A stretch of DNA of 47,629 bases from Bacteriovoracaceae bacterium (GTDB lineage: Bacteria; Bdellovibrionota; Bacteriovoracia; Bacteriovoracales; Bacteriovoracaceae). The position numbers were made by a program, and so were the translations under genes. The notes below the pieces were generated by a model. The model did not search any database, was not told the origin of the DNA, and saw only the letters and a program-made list of their open reading frames with translations. The DNA lies in the NCBI GenBank assembly GCA_003245675.1, contig QKCN01000109.1:1-47629 (forward strand). Reading direction: 5' to 3'. Below are positions 24,961 to 32,333 of the stretch, piece by piece (positions within the stretch are counted from its first letter, which is position 1; each line of letters begins with the position of its first letter).

Positions 24961-26454
24961 ATGTACAAAATTATCTTACTCATTTCCCTCAGTTCCACTC
25001 TTGCTTTTGGATCAACTTTTTTCGATCGCATGGGATGTTCTTACGGTCTCGTCTCCCAAAAGCGCTTATTGGAATCGATGCGTTCACGCCATGAAATATC
25101 AAGCAAACGAATTGATGAGCTTTTCGGTGCTAGACTTCTCAAGCATCTTTACTCGCAACCAGAACTGCATGACTACGCAAAACTCTTAGAAGATTATAAA
25201 AATATCATGCGCCAGTATTATGAACGCCCAGAGAATCTTATTGTCAGAGCAAAAGTCTTGAAGAAAACTCGCTCACTAACGAAAGAACTCTCACGCCTTC
25301 TCTCCGCAGAAGGCATTCCACATCAAGTTGTCGATAATGGGGTAAAAGGAATGGAAATAGCCTTTGATACCTCGCTCGAATACTCGGCACCCAAATTCCA
25401 GCAACTCATCAGAACATCTCAACGTTTAGGGCTAAAGAAAATTACCGTCAGCCCTTTTGATAGCATTATTGAAGGCTACTATGGGTTCGTAAGTCCTACT
25501 GAAATGCGTTTAGAGACGGGAATGTTTGGACTCGTCAACATTATGAAATATGGAGAAGGCTTTAATATCGTCAAACACGAATTGGCCCATGGAATGTTTG
25601 CCAAAGGAAGAAATCTCAGACAGGCAGCAACGCCCTTTAACACGACCTTACTCGCGGCCCAGACTAAAAATCTTCTGCATGATCAGGAAGGTTTTTATGA
25701 TGTGTTTATGTCCTATGAGGAGCTCTATACTTTTATGAATGAACCCTTTTGGATTTTGGATGCCGATGTCATTAAATCGGCACTCGCACGCAATAGTATC
25801 AAAGAAATTTTTGAAGTTATGGATGAAAGTTTACGCGATGGAGGGACTCTCATTAAAGCCATGAAAACGGGAATCAATGATGCACTCAATACCATTGAAA
25901 AAGATCTTAAACTCGTTTCTCGGCCCAAAGACTTTTCCTTACTCAAATTGGCCGATGAAGAATACGAACAATGTTTTGCCATTGATAAAGCTGAAACACT
26001 ATTTGTATTAGATAAAGATTTTAAAACATTTCACTTTTATTTGGATAATGAAGTTCGCCCCATGGTGAAAGAGTACTACAAAAAGCTCAACCAACTCATT
26101 CCCAATCATCAAAACTATCTCAAAGAAATGCCAGGGCAAGGGAAGCTAGGGGAAGATGCTTTAGTTCTCTACAAAGAATATGCCTTTGACTCAAACCTCC
26201 AGCAAAAAGCCTATCAAGAACTGTCACAATTGCAGCAGCAAATTTTGGAAAAAATATCTCTTCAACTTAATAAATTTGAAAACGCCTTTTCCGACATTGA
26301 AAAAGCAAGACCCGACTTCATTGCCAGTTATGAAAAGCTGCAAAAAGCTCAAGCGCGCTTAACCCAAGAGGAACTCACAATAGAGTTCAATTCTCTGCGC
26401 CACGAAGCAAGACAACTATCCATGCCACTTCGAAAAATTAGAGAACTTAAATAA
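24961..26454 (+). CDS. secreted putative zinc metalloprotease (HELAH motif)
   Basis: This 497-residue protein has a signal peptide (IILLISLSSTLAFGS). The single striking motif is VKHELAHGMF, an HExxH zinc site at residues 206-210. A possible third ligand lies about 43 residues further on in SYEELYTFM (E253/E254), as in gluzincin-type enzymes. The region before the motif has GYYGFVSPTEMRLETGMFG, which would form the beta strands flanking an active site. The C-terminal 200 residues are predicted helical and coiled (LSQLQQQILEKISLQLNKFEN). The ATG at 24961 follows GGAAGGA by 5 bases; the frame is open from 24934 but lacks a site there. I cannot assign a peptidase family. Confidence 0.7.
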   Translation: MYKIILLISLSSTLAFGSTFFDRMGCSYGLVSQKRLLESMRSRHEISSKRIDELFGARLLKHLYSQPELHDYAKLLEDYKNIMRQYYERPENLIVRAKVLKKTRSLTKELSRLLSAEGIPHQVVDNGVKGMEIAFDTSLEYSAPKFQQLIRTSQRLGLKKITVSPFDSIIEGYYGFVSPTEMRLETGMFGLVNIMKYGEGFNIVKHELAHGMFAKGRNLRQAATPFNTTLLAAQTKNLLHDQEGFYDVFMSYEELYTFMNEPFWILDADVIKSALARNSIKEIFEVMDESLRDGGTLIKAMKTGINDALNTIEKDLKLVSRPKDFSLLKLADEEYEQCFAIDKAETLFVLDKDFKTFHFYLDNEVRPMVKEYYKKLNQLIPNHQNYLKEMPGQGKLGEDALVLYKEYAFDSNLQQKAYQELSQLQQQILEKISLQLNKFENAFSDIEKARPDFIASYEKLQKAQARLTQEELTIEFNSLRHEARQLSMPLRKIRELK

Positions 26455-26473
26455 GTCTCTCCTTCTCAAAAAG

Positions 26474-26530
26474 TTTAGCACATAAAAAAGCCTGTTTCAT
26501 ATTACGAAACAGGCTTTTTTATGTGCTAAA
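26474..26530. terminator. exceptionally long bidirectional terminator hairpin
   Basis: Arms 26474-26498 and 26506-26530 are perfectly complementary over 25 bp with a 7-base loop (ATATTAC). The GC core is GCCTG/CAGGC beside runs of six A and six T. It lies between the convergent genes ending at 26454 and 26558 and can terminate both. Confidence 0.9.
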
Positions 26531-26557
26531 TTTGAATCTTTAAAAACAGTGCTGAAT

Positions 26558-27172
26558 CTATTCAAAGAGGCTAAAGCCCGCAGTTGCTTTCTCTGGTTTA
26601 TCGCAATCATCACTTACGAAAATTCGATTTAAAGCCTCGACAGGATAGTGTTTGACTCTTTTATCATTGCTATTATTAGGAGAGAGGTTCCCCATGGGCA
26701 TAGATACCTGCAGGCAAAAATTTGCCTTCGCAGAATTGCGTCCTTCAATTTTAAATTGATCCCTTAGCTTCAATAGCTGCTTAGTAAAATCGATACAAGT
26801 GTCGTCAGAAGAAGCAAAAACAAGATTACCACCATGATCGACGTATTTCTTTTGGTAAGGCAAATTAGATTCTAAAACAATTCTTCCGGGATGCTTTGCT
26901 TCGCAAATAAAGTTCAGTTCTCCTTCTCCACCACTAAGGCTTGCCGTCTTCCCATCCTCTGAAACCCATAGATGAGAAAAAGGAATATAGAGATCTTTGC
27001 TTTCAAAGATAGGCATTCCCATTGGAGGTTTTACATCTACGACTTTTATCTTTTCCGAGCCAATACAACCAGTACAAGGTTCTTCGATGCTGCCCACCTT
27101 AACTGCTTGGGCCCAAAGAGAACTCACTCCCAACAAAAGACTCATAAAAAAACTAACTTTTAAATGTTTCAT
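26558..27172 (-). CDS. secreted cysteine-containing protein of unknown function
   Basis: The 204-residue protein has a signal peptide (VSFFMSLLLGVSSLWAQA) and then a CTGC motif (EEPCTGCIGSEKIKV). Further paired cysteines lie in the body (FICEA, DTCID, NFCLQ, DDCDK), so disulfides outside the cytoplasm are likely. Several short beta strands are predicted and there is no catalytic motif I can see. GGAGGTTC lies before the ATG. A sigma-28-like promoter is placed 30 bases upstream, and a long hairpin terminator lies after the stop. No family is recognised. Confidence 0.7.
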   Translation of the reverse strand: MKHLKVSFFMSLLLGVSSLWAQAVKVGSIEEPCTGCIGSEKIKVVDVKPPMGMPIFESKDLYIPFSHLWVSEDGKTASLSGGEGELNFICEAKHPGRIVLESNLPYQKKYVDHGGNLVFASSDDTCIDFTKQLLKLRDQFKIEGRNSAKANFCLQVSMPMGNLSPNNSNDKRVKHYPVEALNRIFVSDDCDKPEKATAGFSLFE

Positions 27173-27202
27173 TGAACCTCCCGCAACAACTTTTACTCTA
27201 AA

Positions 27203-27230
27203 CTATCGGAAGATTAAGCCGAAAACCTTA
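27203..27230 (-). promoter_or_regulatory. FliA/sigma-28-like promoter for the 204-residue secreted protein
   Basis: On the minus strand TAAGGTTT (27230-27223), 12 bases, then TCCGATAG (27210-27203): 13 of 16 consensus matches with a spacer one base longer than usual. The bases after it (TTTAG) repeat those after the site at 34904-34911. Confidence 0.5.
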
Positions 27231-27272
27231 GCAAAGTAGTCTGACCCCACTTGCGCAAAGTAGACTTTGACC
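27231..27272. repeat. pair of imperfect direct repeats
   Basis: GCAAAGTAGTCTGACC (27231-27246) and GCAAAGTAGACTTTGACC (27255-27272) share both ends and differ by a 2-base insertion and one change. They lie immediately upstream of the sigma-28-like promoter at 27203-27230. Confidence 0.6.
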
Positions 27273-27280
27273 ATAAAAAA

Positions 27281-27300
27281 AGCCTCTCAAAAGAGAGGCT
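27281..27300 (-). terminator. Rho-independent terminator of the initiator tRNA gene
   Basis: AGCCTCTC (27281-27288), an AAAA loop and GAGAGGCT (27293-27300) form the stem. On the minus strand it is followed by seven T. It lies 27 bases after the tRNA 3' end. Confidence 0.88.
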
Positions 27301-27326
27301 AAATATCTGAAATGAAATTGAAATTT

Positions 27327-27403
<77 letters not shown>

Positions 27404-27417
27404 CCTGAATTAGATGT

Positions 27418-27446
27418 ACTATAGGACCTTATGTAAGGCTTGGCAA
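27418..27446 (-). promoter_or_regulatory. sigma-70 promoter of the initiator tRNA gene
   Basis: On the minus strand TTGCCA (27446-27441), exactly 17 bases, then TATAGT (27423-27418), each 5 of 6 to consensus. The expected start point lies about 8 bases before the tRNA. The spacer contains the small palindrome CCTTACATAAGG. Confidence 0.8.
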
Positions 27447-27490
27447 GATAAAAAACTGAATAAAAAGTGAATCGCTCCAGTTTAAATTAC

Positions 27491-27517
27491 TAATATTTCG
27501 AAAAAAAGCTCCGATTA
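27491..27517 (+). promoter_or_regulatory. FliA/sigma-28-like promoter for the 106-residue protein gene
   Basis: TAATATTT (27491-27498), exactly 11 bases, then TCCGATTA (27510-27517): 12 of 16 consensus matches, ending 31 bases before the ATG at 27549. Confidence 0.5.
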
Positions 27518-27548
27518 GTTTAATGCCGGGACAAAATGGAGAAGTCCT

Positions 27549-27869
27549 ATGAATAACGAATTTGCTTTGGGAGAAAAACTGCAAATCGACATCGACTTTC
27601 CGGCAGATGAGTTGTCACCAGCTCAGAAACGGTTGCTCAAGACGTTGTCCACTATGTTGGTTCATGTCATGAGCACAGATGAAGAAGCGGAGTTTTTTGA
27701 AGGGAGCGCTGAACTGATGCGCATGTGTGCAGCAGTGATCAAGCAGTCAAACTTCCCAAAAGGCGGAACCCGGAGCCGAATCCCATACGGAGATCAGGCT
27801 TTGGAGTACTCCATCGATTCCGTCACCGACTGCATGATGCATCAGAAAGTCGTCTCGTACGACCAGTAA
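27549..27869 (+). CDS. 106-residue acidic protein of unknown function
   Basis: The ATG follows GGAG at 7 bases. The protein is soluble, acidic and helical (SPAQKRLLKTLSTMLVHVMS, DEEAEFFEGSAELMRMCAAVIKQ), with a GGTRSRIPYGDQALEYSIDS stretch near the C-terminus. No family is recognised. Its codons are richer in G and C than those of its neighbours (for example CGG, TCG and GTC), and the same bias extends into the non-coding DNA up to about 28050. It stands alone on the plus strand between minus-strand operons, with its own sigma-28-like promoter and a good terminator. Its strong signals suggest high expression at a particular stage. Confidence 0.75.
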   Translation: MNNEFALGEKLQIDIDFPADELSPAQKRLLKTLSTMLVHVMSTDEEAEFFEGSAELMRMCAAVIKQSNFPKGGTRSRIPYGDQALEYSIDSVTDCMMHQKVVSYDQ

Positions 27870-27888
27870 TTGATGCCAGTCTGACCTT

Positions 27889-27920
27889 AAAAGGCCGAGG
27901 AGAGATCCTTGGCCTTTTTT
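27889..27920 (+). terminator. Rho-independent terminator of the 106-residue protein gene
   Basis: AAAAGGCC (27889-27896) pairs with GGCCTTTT (27911-27918). The stem continues through a G-U pair and AGGA/TCCT to a GAGA tetraloop, and six T follow. Confidence 0.85.
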
Positions 27921-28055
27921 ATTTCCATGGATGGAATGTATGTCCGCGGAGGCTGGAGCCGAGAGCGGACGTCTTTGCAAAAAGATAAACTAGCGAATGA
28001 ACAACGCAGGCTCGACCAGGAAGGGAGAGACAGTGAAAGAAACGAATCCCCCCCA
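27921..28055 (+). ncRNA. candidate structured GGA-rich RNA (possible Csr/Rsm-type small RNA)
   Basis: No gene fits this 135-base stretch. It holds two hairpins in a row. The first is TTCCA-TGGA-TGGAA (27923-27936). The second has an outer stem GTCCGC/GCGGAC (27942-27947, 27965-27970), an inner stem GGC/GCC, a TGGA loop and a purine internal loop. Both loops present TGGA. Counting from the terminator before it to 28030 there are eight GGA triplets. CsrA/RsmA-sequestering RNAs are recognised by GGA in loops. A clear 3' terminator is lacking: the T9 run at 28061 is also lysine codons of rluB. This is a hypothesis from sequence alone. Confidence 0.3.
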
Positions 28056-29129
28056 CTATTTTTTTTTCTTCGAATTCTTGCGCGGCATCGAATTCATATT
28101 TTGCTTGCGCTTTTCTTTGCGCTCCGCTTTAGCCTTTGAACGTCTACGATGCTCTTTTAGCGCCTCTTCTCGCTCTATTTTCTTTTGCAATTCTTCTTTG
28201 ATTTTTTCGTTTTCCGCATACTCTTTATGCTTTTGAATGGTATCTTTGTAATTTTCTTTGCGATATTTTACAAATTTTTCGTCATCGGCACTCACACCTT
28301 TTTCAAACTTGCGCTCACGATCTTTGTCTTTAACGGCCTTCACTGTTCGCTTTGCTGAAACAAACGTTTTATCGGACTTACGACGAGAACCATCTTCATT
28401 CATATTAAGAAGATCGAGCATTTTTCGCTTGGTAAACGTTTGAAAACGCCCCAAGGAAATTTTCCCAATGGAGAGACCTTCAATCGCAACACGCTTGAGC
28501 TTATCAATGGTCAATCCGAGGTTTTCACAGATACGACGAATTTCGCGATTCTTTCCTTCAATCAAACGAAATTCCAACCAAGTCTTATTCTCCAATTTTT
28601 TAATAATACGCACTGATTTAGGTTTTAACTTTTCCCCTTGAGAAATTATTCCAGATTTAATCTTGCGCAAAAGTTCATCGGATACGATACCAAAAACTTT
28701 GACTTCATAAACTTTTTCTATTTCAAACTTAGGGTGAGTGATCTTATAAGCAAGATCCCCATCATTTGTTAAAATTAAAAGACCTTCAGAATGGTAGTCC
28801 AAACGGCCCACCGGATAAATGCGTTGACTAATCTCTTTACAAAAATCCATAACGGTTTCACGCCCTTCTGGATCATCGGCCGTGGTCATAACCGCTTTAG
28901 GTTTATTAAGCACCACATAGACTTTCTCAACTGTCGAGCAATCCACCATTGAGCCATCAACTTCAACCACATCAATCGCAGGATTAATTTTAATCCCCAT
29001 TTCGCGAACGGTTTCACCATTGACGGTCACTAATCCTGCAGCAATCAACTCCTCCGCCTTACGCCGAGAAGCAACTCCAGCCTCTGAAATAAACTTTTGT
29101 AAACGAACGAGCTCTGAACTTTTTTTCAT
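28056..29129 (-). CDS. rluB: 23S rRNA pseudouridine synthase, RluB/RsuA family, with basic tail
   Basis: This 357-residue protein should isomerise a specific uridine in 23S rRNA (E. coli RluB: U2605). An S4 RNA-binding domain (RLQKFISEAGVASRRKAEELI, residues 8-60) precedes the catalytic domain. That domain has VVLNKPKAVMTT and the catalytic aspartate in GRLDYHSEGLLILTNDG, then EGKNREIRRICE. Residues from about 245 onwards form a strongly basic, low-complexity tail ending in four lysines, which should bind RNA without specificity. AGGAGG lies 4 bases before the ATG. It is the last gene of the conserved order site-2 protease, scpA, scpB, rluB. Confidence 0.92.
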   Translation of the reverse strand: MKKSSELVRLQKFISEAGVASRRKAEELIAAGLVTVNGETVREMGIKINPAIDVVEVDGSMVDCSTVEKVYVVLNKPKAVMTTADDPEGRETVMDFCKEISQRIYPVGRLDYHSEGLLILTNDGDLAYKITHPKFEIEKVYEVKVFGIVSDELLRKIKSGIISQGEKLKPKSVRIIKKLENKTWLEFRLIEGKNREIRRICENLGLTIDKLKRVAIEGLSIGKISLGRFQTFTKRKMLDLLNMNEDGSRRKSDKTFVSAKRTVKAVKDKDRERKFEKGVSADDEKFVKYRKENYKDTIQKHKEYAENEKIKEELQKKIEREEALKEHRRRSKAKAERKEKRKQNMNSMPRKNSKKKK

Positions 29130-29175
29130 AAATCCTCCTATCTGTCTCGCGACAGTTATTTAAAACACTAACAGC

Positions 29176-30651
29176 TTACTCTTTATCGTCGCTCATAAAT
29201 CCTTGGCTTAGATACTCATAAAGAGAATCTTCCAATTCTTCGGTGCGTTCTTCATCTTCTGCAGCAAAATTCAAATTAATATCTAAATTTTGAGCTTCTT
29301 CTTGAATTTTTTCGGTTAAAGAATCAATTTTATCCATTTCTTCATCAAGGCTTTGCTCTGCAGAATGAAATTCTTCTTCTAAGACGTCGCTTGCCTCTTC
29401 ACTCCTCATTTCGCGCAGATCAGAAATCGCCTCACGCGGAAGAGAGTCTTCCTCACCTTCGTGCTGTGTCCGAGCGAACAAATCATCTTCTTCTGATAGC
29501 GGCTCAGGGGCATTGAGCAAACCTTCAACCTTCTGCAAATCCACAACCCGCGCCTCTACAATAGAAGTCAACAATTCCGAATCCAAAGCTTGCATATTGA
29601 TATTGGCAACTTCTTCGCGATTTACGAAATCCTCAAGGATATCAAAAGCAGAACGACGAGGAGTTTCAACTCCCTCTTCTCCTGTTTTACTTGTAGGATC
29701 ATTTTCTTTTTTCAAAGATTTTGTAAAATCGGTATCGGTTAAAATCGACTGAATGGTATCTTTCAAAGAATCGAGTTCTTCAACATCATTAAAACTAAAT
29801 TTGCGTTTAGCATCAGACGATTGAATAATTTCGCGAATATCGCGAATCGCCCCCACTTCATTATGAGCGGACATTTCTTCCAGTTCATATTCGGGTGGCA
29901 AATCGGAAATAGATCGCAAATTGAACACTTCTAAAAATTCAGATGTTGTCCCATACACAACGGGCTTACCAAGTTCTTCCGAACGGCCTGTAATCTTCAC
30001 CAAACGCTTATCCATCAAAGCGCGCACAATATGGGAACTATCAACCCCCCTGATTTTATCAACTTCTTGGCGCGAAACAGGTTGGCGATAAGCAATAATC
30101 GCTAAAACCTCAAGTGCGGTGGGGGTCAATTGCAAAGACGTAATTTTAAACATATCCAAAACAAAACGCGAATAAATGGCCTTCGTTCTAAACTGATAGC
30201 CTTCTGCCACTTCCTGCAAGCGAAGACCATGATGGTTGCGTTCATACTCTTCCTGCAAGCGAGCAATAGAATCATGCAAAACACGCAAAGGCATATCGGC
30301 ATCAATATAAGATTTAATTTTCTGCAACGTAATAGGACGATCACTCATAAAGATAATCGTTTCAATGGCCGCACACAGAGTATCAAAGTTAAGTCCTGTT
30401 TTAGCCTGCCAAAGCATGTCTTCTTGCTCTTCTTCTGAAAAAGCATCTAACGCGAAAAGATCGGAGTCATCATCTTGTGGACTTAATTCCTCAGCCTCTT
30501 CTTCACTCGCAGAATCAGAAACTTGATCAGTGGCGGCATCCATAAGCTCTTCGGATTCATTGGCCCTATCAAGCAGAGAATCCATATCAAGATTCTGCTC
30601 CTCTACACTTTCGCCTGTTTCTGCTTTTACTTCATCATCATTGTTCATCAT
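29176..30651 (-). CDS. scpB: chromosome segregation and condensation protein ScpB, with acidic extensions
   Basis: ScpB forms part of the Smc-ScpAB condensin; it binds ScpA as a dimer of winged helices. The core (about residues 85-260) is typical: LCAAIETIIFMSDRPITLQKIK, LRLQEVAEGYQFRTK, LTPTALEVLAIIAYRQPVSRQEVDKIRGVDSSHIVRALMDK and GKPVVYGTTSEFLEVFNL. The whole protein is 491 residues against about 200 in most bacteria. The extra sequence is an 80-residue acidic leader and a 230-residue acidic, probably disordered tail. The ATG overlaps the last 14 bases of scpA, so they are coupled. No smc gene is in the window. Confidence 0.93.
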   Translation of the reverse strand: MMNNDDEVKAETGESVEEQNLDMDSLLDRANESEELMDAATDQVSDSASEEEAEELSPQDDDSDLFALDAFSEEEQEDMLWQAKTGLNFDTLCAAIETIIFMSDRPITLQKIKSYIDADMPLRVLHDSIARLQEEYERNHHGLRLQEVAEGYQFRTKAIYSRFVLDMFKITSLQLTPTALEVLAIIAYRQPVSRQEVDKIRGVDSSHIVRALMDKRLVKITGRSEELGKPVVYGTTSEFLEVFNLRSISDLPPEYELEEMSAHNEVGAIRDIREIIQSSDAKRKFSFNDVEELDSLKDTIQSILTDTDFTKSLKKENDPTSKTGEEGVETPRRSAFDILEDFVNREEVANINMQALDSELLTSIVEARVVDLQKVEGLLNAPEPLSEEDDLFARTQHEGEEDSLPREAISDLREMRSEEASDVLEEEFHSAEQSLDEEMDKIDSLTEKIQEEAQNLDINLNFAAEDEERTEELEDSLYEYLSQGFMSDDKE

Positions 30652-31549
30652 GCTTTATTTCCTCTTCCGATTCTTCCAACTCATTTAGTCCTTCAGGCTC
30701 TTCATCTACAGCATCTGTTTCGCTCACAACGTCAGTTGCCTCTAACTCTACTGCTTCTTCCGCGTCTTCATTCTCATCATCAAAGCCATTGGCCGTATCC
30801 ACATCCAAATCGTCTAAATCATCTAATACATTAATATAAACCGATCCCCGATCCTCATTTTGATAAATGTCCAACTTTTTCAAACGGGCCAATTCCAGTA
30901 CCGAAATAAAAGTAATAACAACATCAATGATATTATCTTCTTGTCCCAGAAGCTCTTGGAGACGAGTTTGCTCTCCTTTTCGAAGCTTACTTTTCAAGGA
31001 AACAAGTTTCTCTTTAATGGAAATACGGTCGCGCTTAACTACCTTAAATTTGCGGCGCTCTCGCATCATAAAATCCAGCATTGATTCAATCAATTTGTCT
31101 AATTCAACGGGTGACAAAATAGAATCAGATAAGGCTTTGCGATTTACTTTGGGCCGAACAAAAATCGTTTCACCTAAGCGCGGTAAATTATTTATCACTT
31201 GCCCCATTTCTTGGAAGTGCTTGAGTTCTTCTAGGCGCTTAATGAGTTCAGCCTTTGTAATGACTGGGCGATCATCCCCTAAAAGCTTTTTGAGATCCTC
31301 TTGTCCTGGAGACTCCTCCAGACAATTATTCGATTTCATATGCAAAAGCGTTGCGGCCATGAGTAAGAAATCTCCGGCATCGTCAAAATTGAGATCACTC
31401 ATTTTTTGCAAGTATCCTAAATACTGCTTGGTAATCGCATTGATATCCAATTCCTTGATGCTCATTTCCTCTTTTTCAATAAGATGCAAGAGGAGCCCTA
31501 AGGGCCCATCAAAATGGGAAAGCTTTACTGAAATTGCATTATCCAACAT
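30638..31549 (-). CDS. scpA: chromosome segregation and condensation protein ScpA, with acidic tail
   Basis: ScpA is the kleisin subunit that bridges the Smc heads. The N-terminal part is classical: KLSHFDGPLGLLLHLIEKEEMSIKELDINAITKQYLGYL and DAGDFLLMAATLLHMKS. A C-terminal winged-helix domain follows (VVITFISVLELARLKKLDIYQNEDRGSVYI). The last 60 residues are almost entirely acidic (DDLDVDTANGFDDENEDAEE). The ATG overlaps the stop of the site-2 protease gene by one base (TAATG), so it is translated with it. The core length fits the family (about 245 residues). Confidence 0.95.
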   Translation of the reverse strand: MLDNAISVKLSHFDGPLGLLLHLIEKEEMSIKELDINAITKQYLGYLQKMSDLNFDDAGDFLLMAATLLHMKSNNCLEESPGQEDLKKLLGDDRPVITKAELIKRLEELKHFQEMGQVINNLPRLGETIFVRPKVNRKALSDSILSPVELDKLIESMLDFMMRERRKFKVVKRDRISIKEKLVSLKSKLRKGEQTRLQELLGQEDNIIDVVITFISVLELARLKKLDIYQNEDRGSVYINVLDDLDDLDVDTANGFDDENEDAEEAVELEATDVVSETDAVDEEPEGLNELEESEEEIKHDEQ

Positions 31550-32202
31550 TAGCTAAACACCTTAATAAAAAAGAAAATCAAATGATTGGCAAAAGCCAGA
31601 GCTGGGTACAACAAATATTTAAAAATGGGGGTAAACCATAAAATAAGAATGAATACAAAGCTAAAGCGCTGCAGTGATTCGTACTTTCTCTGCATGTCAT
31701 AATCTAAAAAAGCGGCAACCATGCGCGAGCCATCTAAAGGAGGAAATGGAATGAGATTAAAAACGGCCAACACAAAATTGATCATTACCGAAGACTTCAA
31801 CATCTCCATAAAAGGCTTAAATAGATAGAAACTGGGACTAATTTGTGTGGCCATAAAGGCCATTAAAAAAGCAGAGAGAACCCCCAAAAGGATATTCACC
31901 CCAGGACCTGCAAAGCTCACCCAAAAAATGCCCTGACGATATTTTTTAAAATTTCGCATATCAACCGGCACGGGTTTGGCCCAACCAAACATAGTCCAAC
32001 CACCAAGTGCGCCAATAAGAGGAAAGAGGACTGTGCCAATGGGATCAAGGTGAACCAAAGGATTAAAAGAAACACGTCCCATCCTCTTGGCCGTATCATC
32101 ACCAAAACGCATGGCCACATAGGCATGGGCCATTTCATGGCAAACAATGGCCAAAAGAAAGCCCGGGGCCCCAACTGCAATATTGTAGATTATGGAATCC
32201 AA
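31549..32202 (-). CDS. site-2 protease family (M50) membrane metalloprotease
   Basis: This 217-residue intramembrane zinc protease homologue has the zinc motif HEMAH in the first helix (about residues 22-26), GRVSFNPLVHLDPIGTV typical of the small rhomboid-like M50B group, and the third-ligand motif NLIPFPPLDGSRM. Four to six hydrophobic segments are visible. It starts at TTG 32202, with AGGAG 9 bases upstream; no ATG is available nearby. This compact type without a PDZ domain is very often found beside scpA-scpB, and is here overlapped with scpA by one base. The substrate is unknown. Confidence 0.93.
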   Translation of the reverse strand: MDSIIYNIAVGAPGFLLAIVCHEMAHAYVAMRFGDDTAKRMGRVSFNPLVHLDPIGTVLFPLIGALGGWTMFGWAKPVPVDMRNFKKYRQGIFWVSFAGPGVNILLGVLSAFLMAFMATQISPSFYLFKPFMEMLKSSVMINFVLAVFNLIPFPPLDGSRMVAAFLDYDMQRKYESLQRFSFVFILILWFTPIFKYLLYPALAFANHLIFFFIKVFS

Positions 32203-32333
32203 ACTAAAGTTCTCCTAACTGTCAGCTAAATCAGTTCGCTATGTACAATAAAAAGCGCATAATTTCCACAAATTGCATTTCTTTTTGAAATATTTTTACG
32301 CATAATATTAGTAGCTAAAAACAAAGGAATTTA

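Noticed and set aside
27921-28055. Possible c-di-GMP (GEMM) riboswitch, SRP RNA, RNase P RNA or tmRNA
   Set aside because: I compared both strands by eye with the conserved cores of these RNAs and found none of the required motifs.
27909-28139. Open frames of 76-79 codons on the plus strand
   Set aside because: They lack ribosome sites, run antisense into the rluB tail and have poly-Phe/Ser composition. The hairpin structure explains the region better.
30867-31556. 229-codon frame opposite scpA
   Set aside because: It is serine/arginine-rich, typical of antisense frames opposite acidic genes, with no start signals; scpA is certain.
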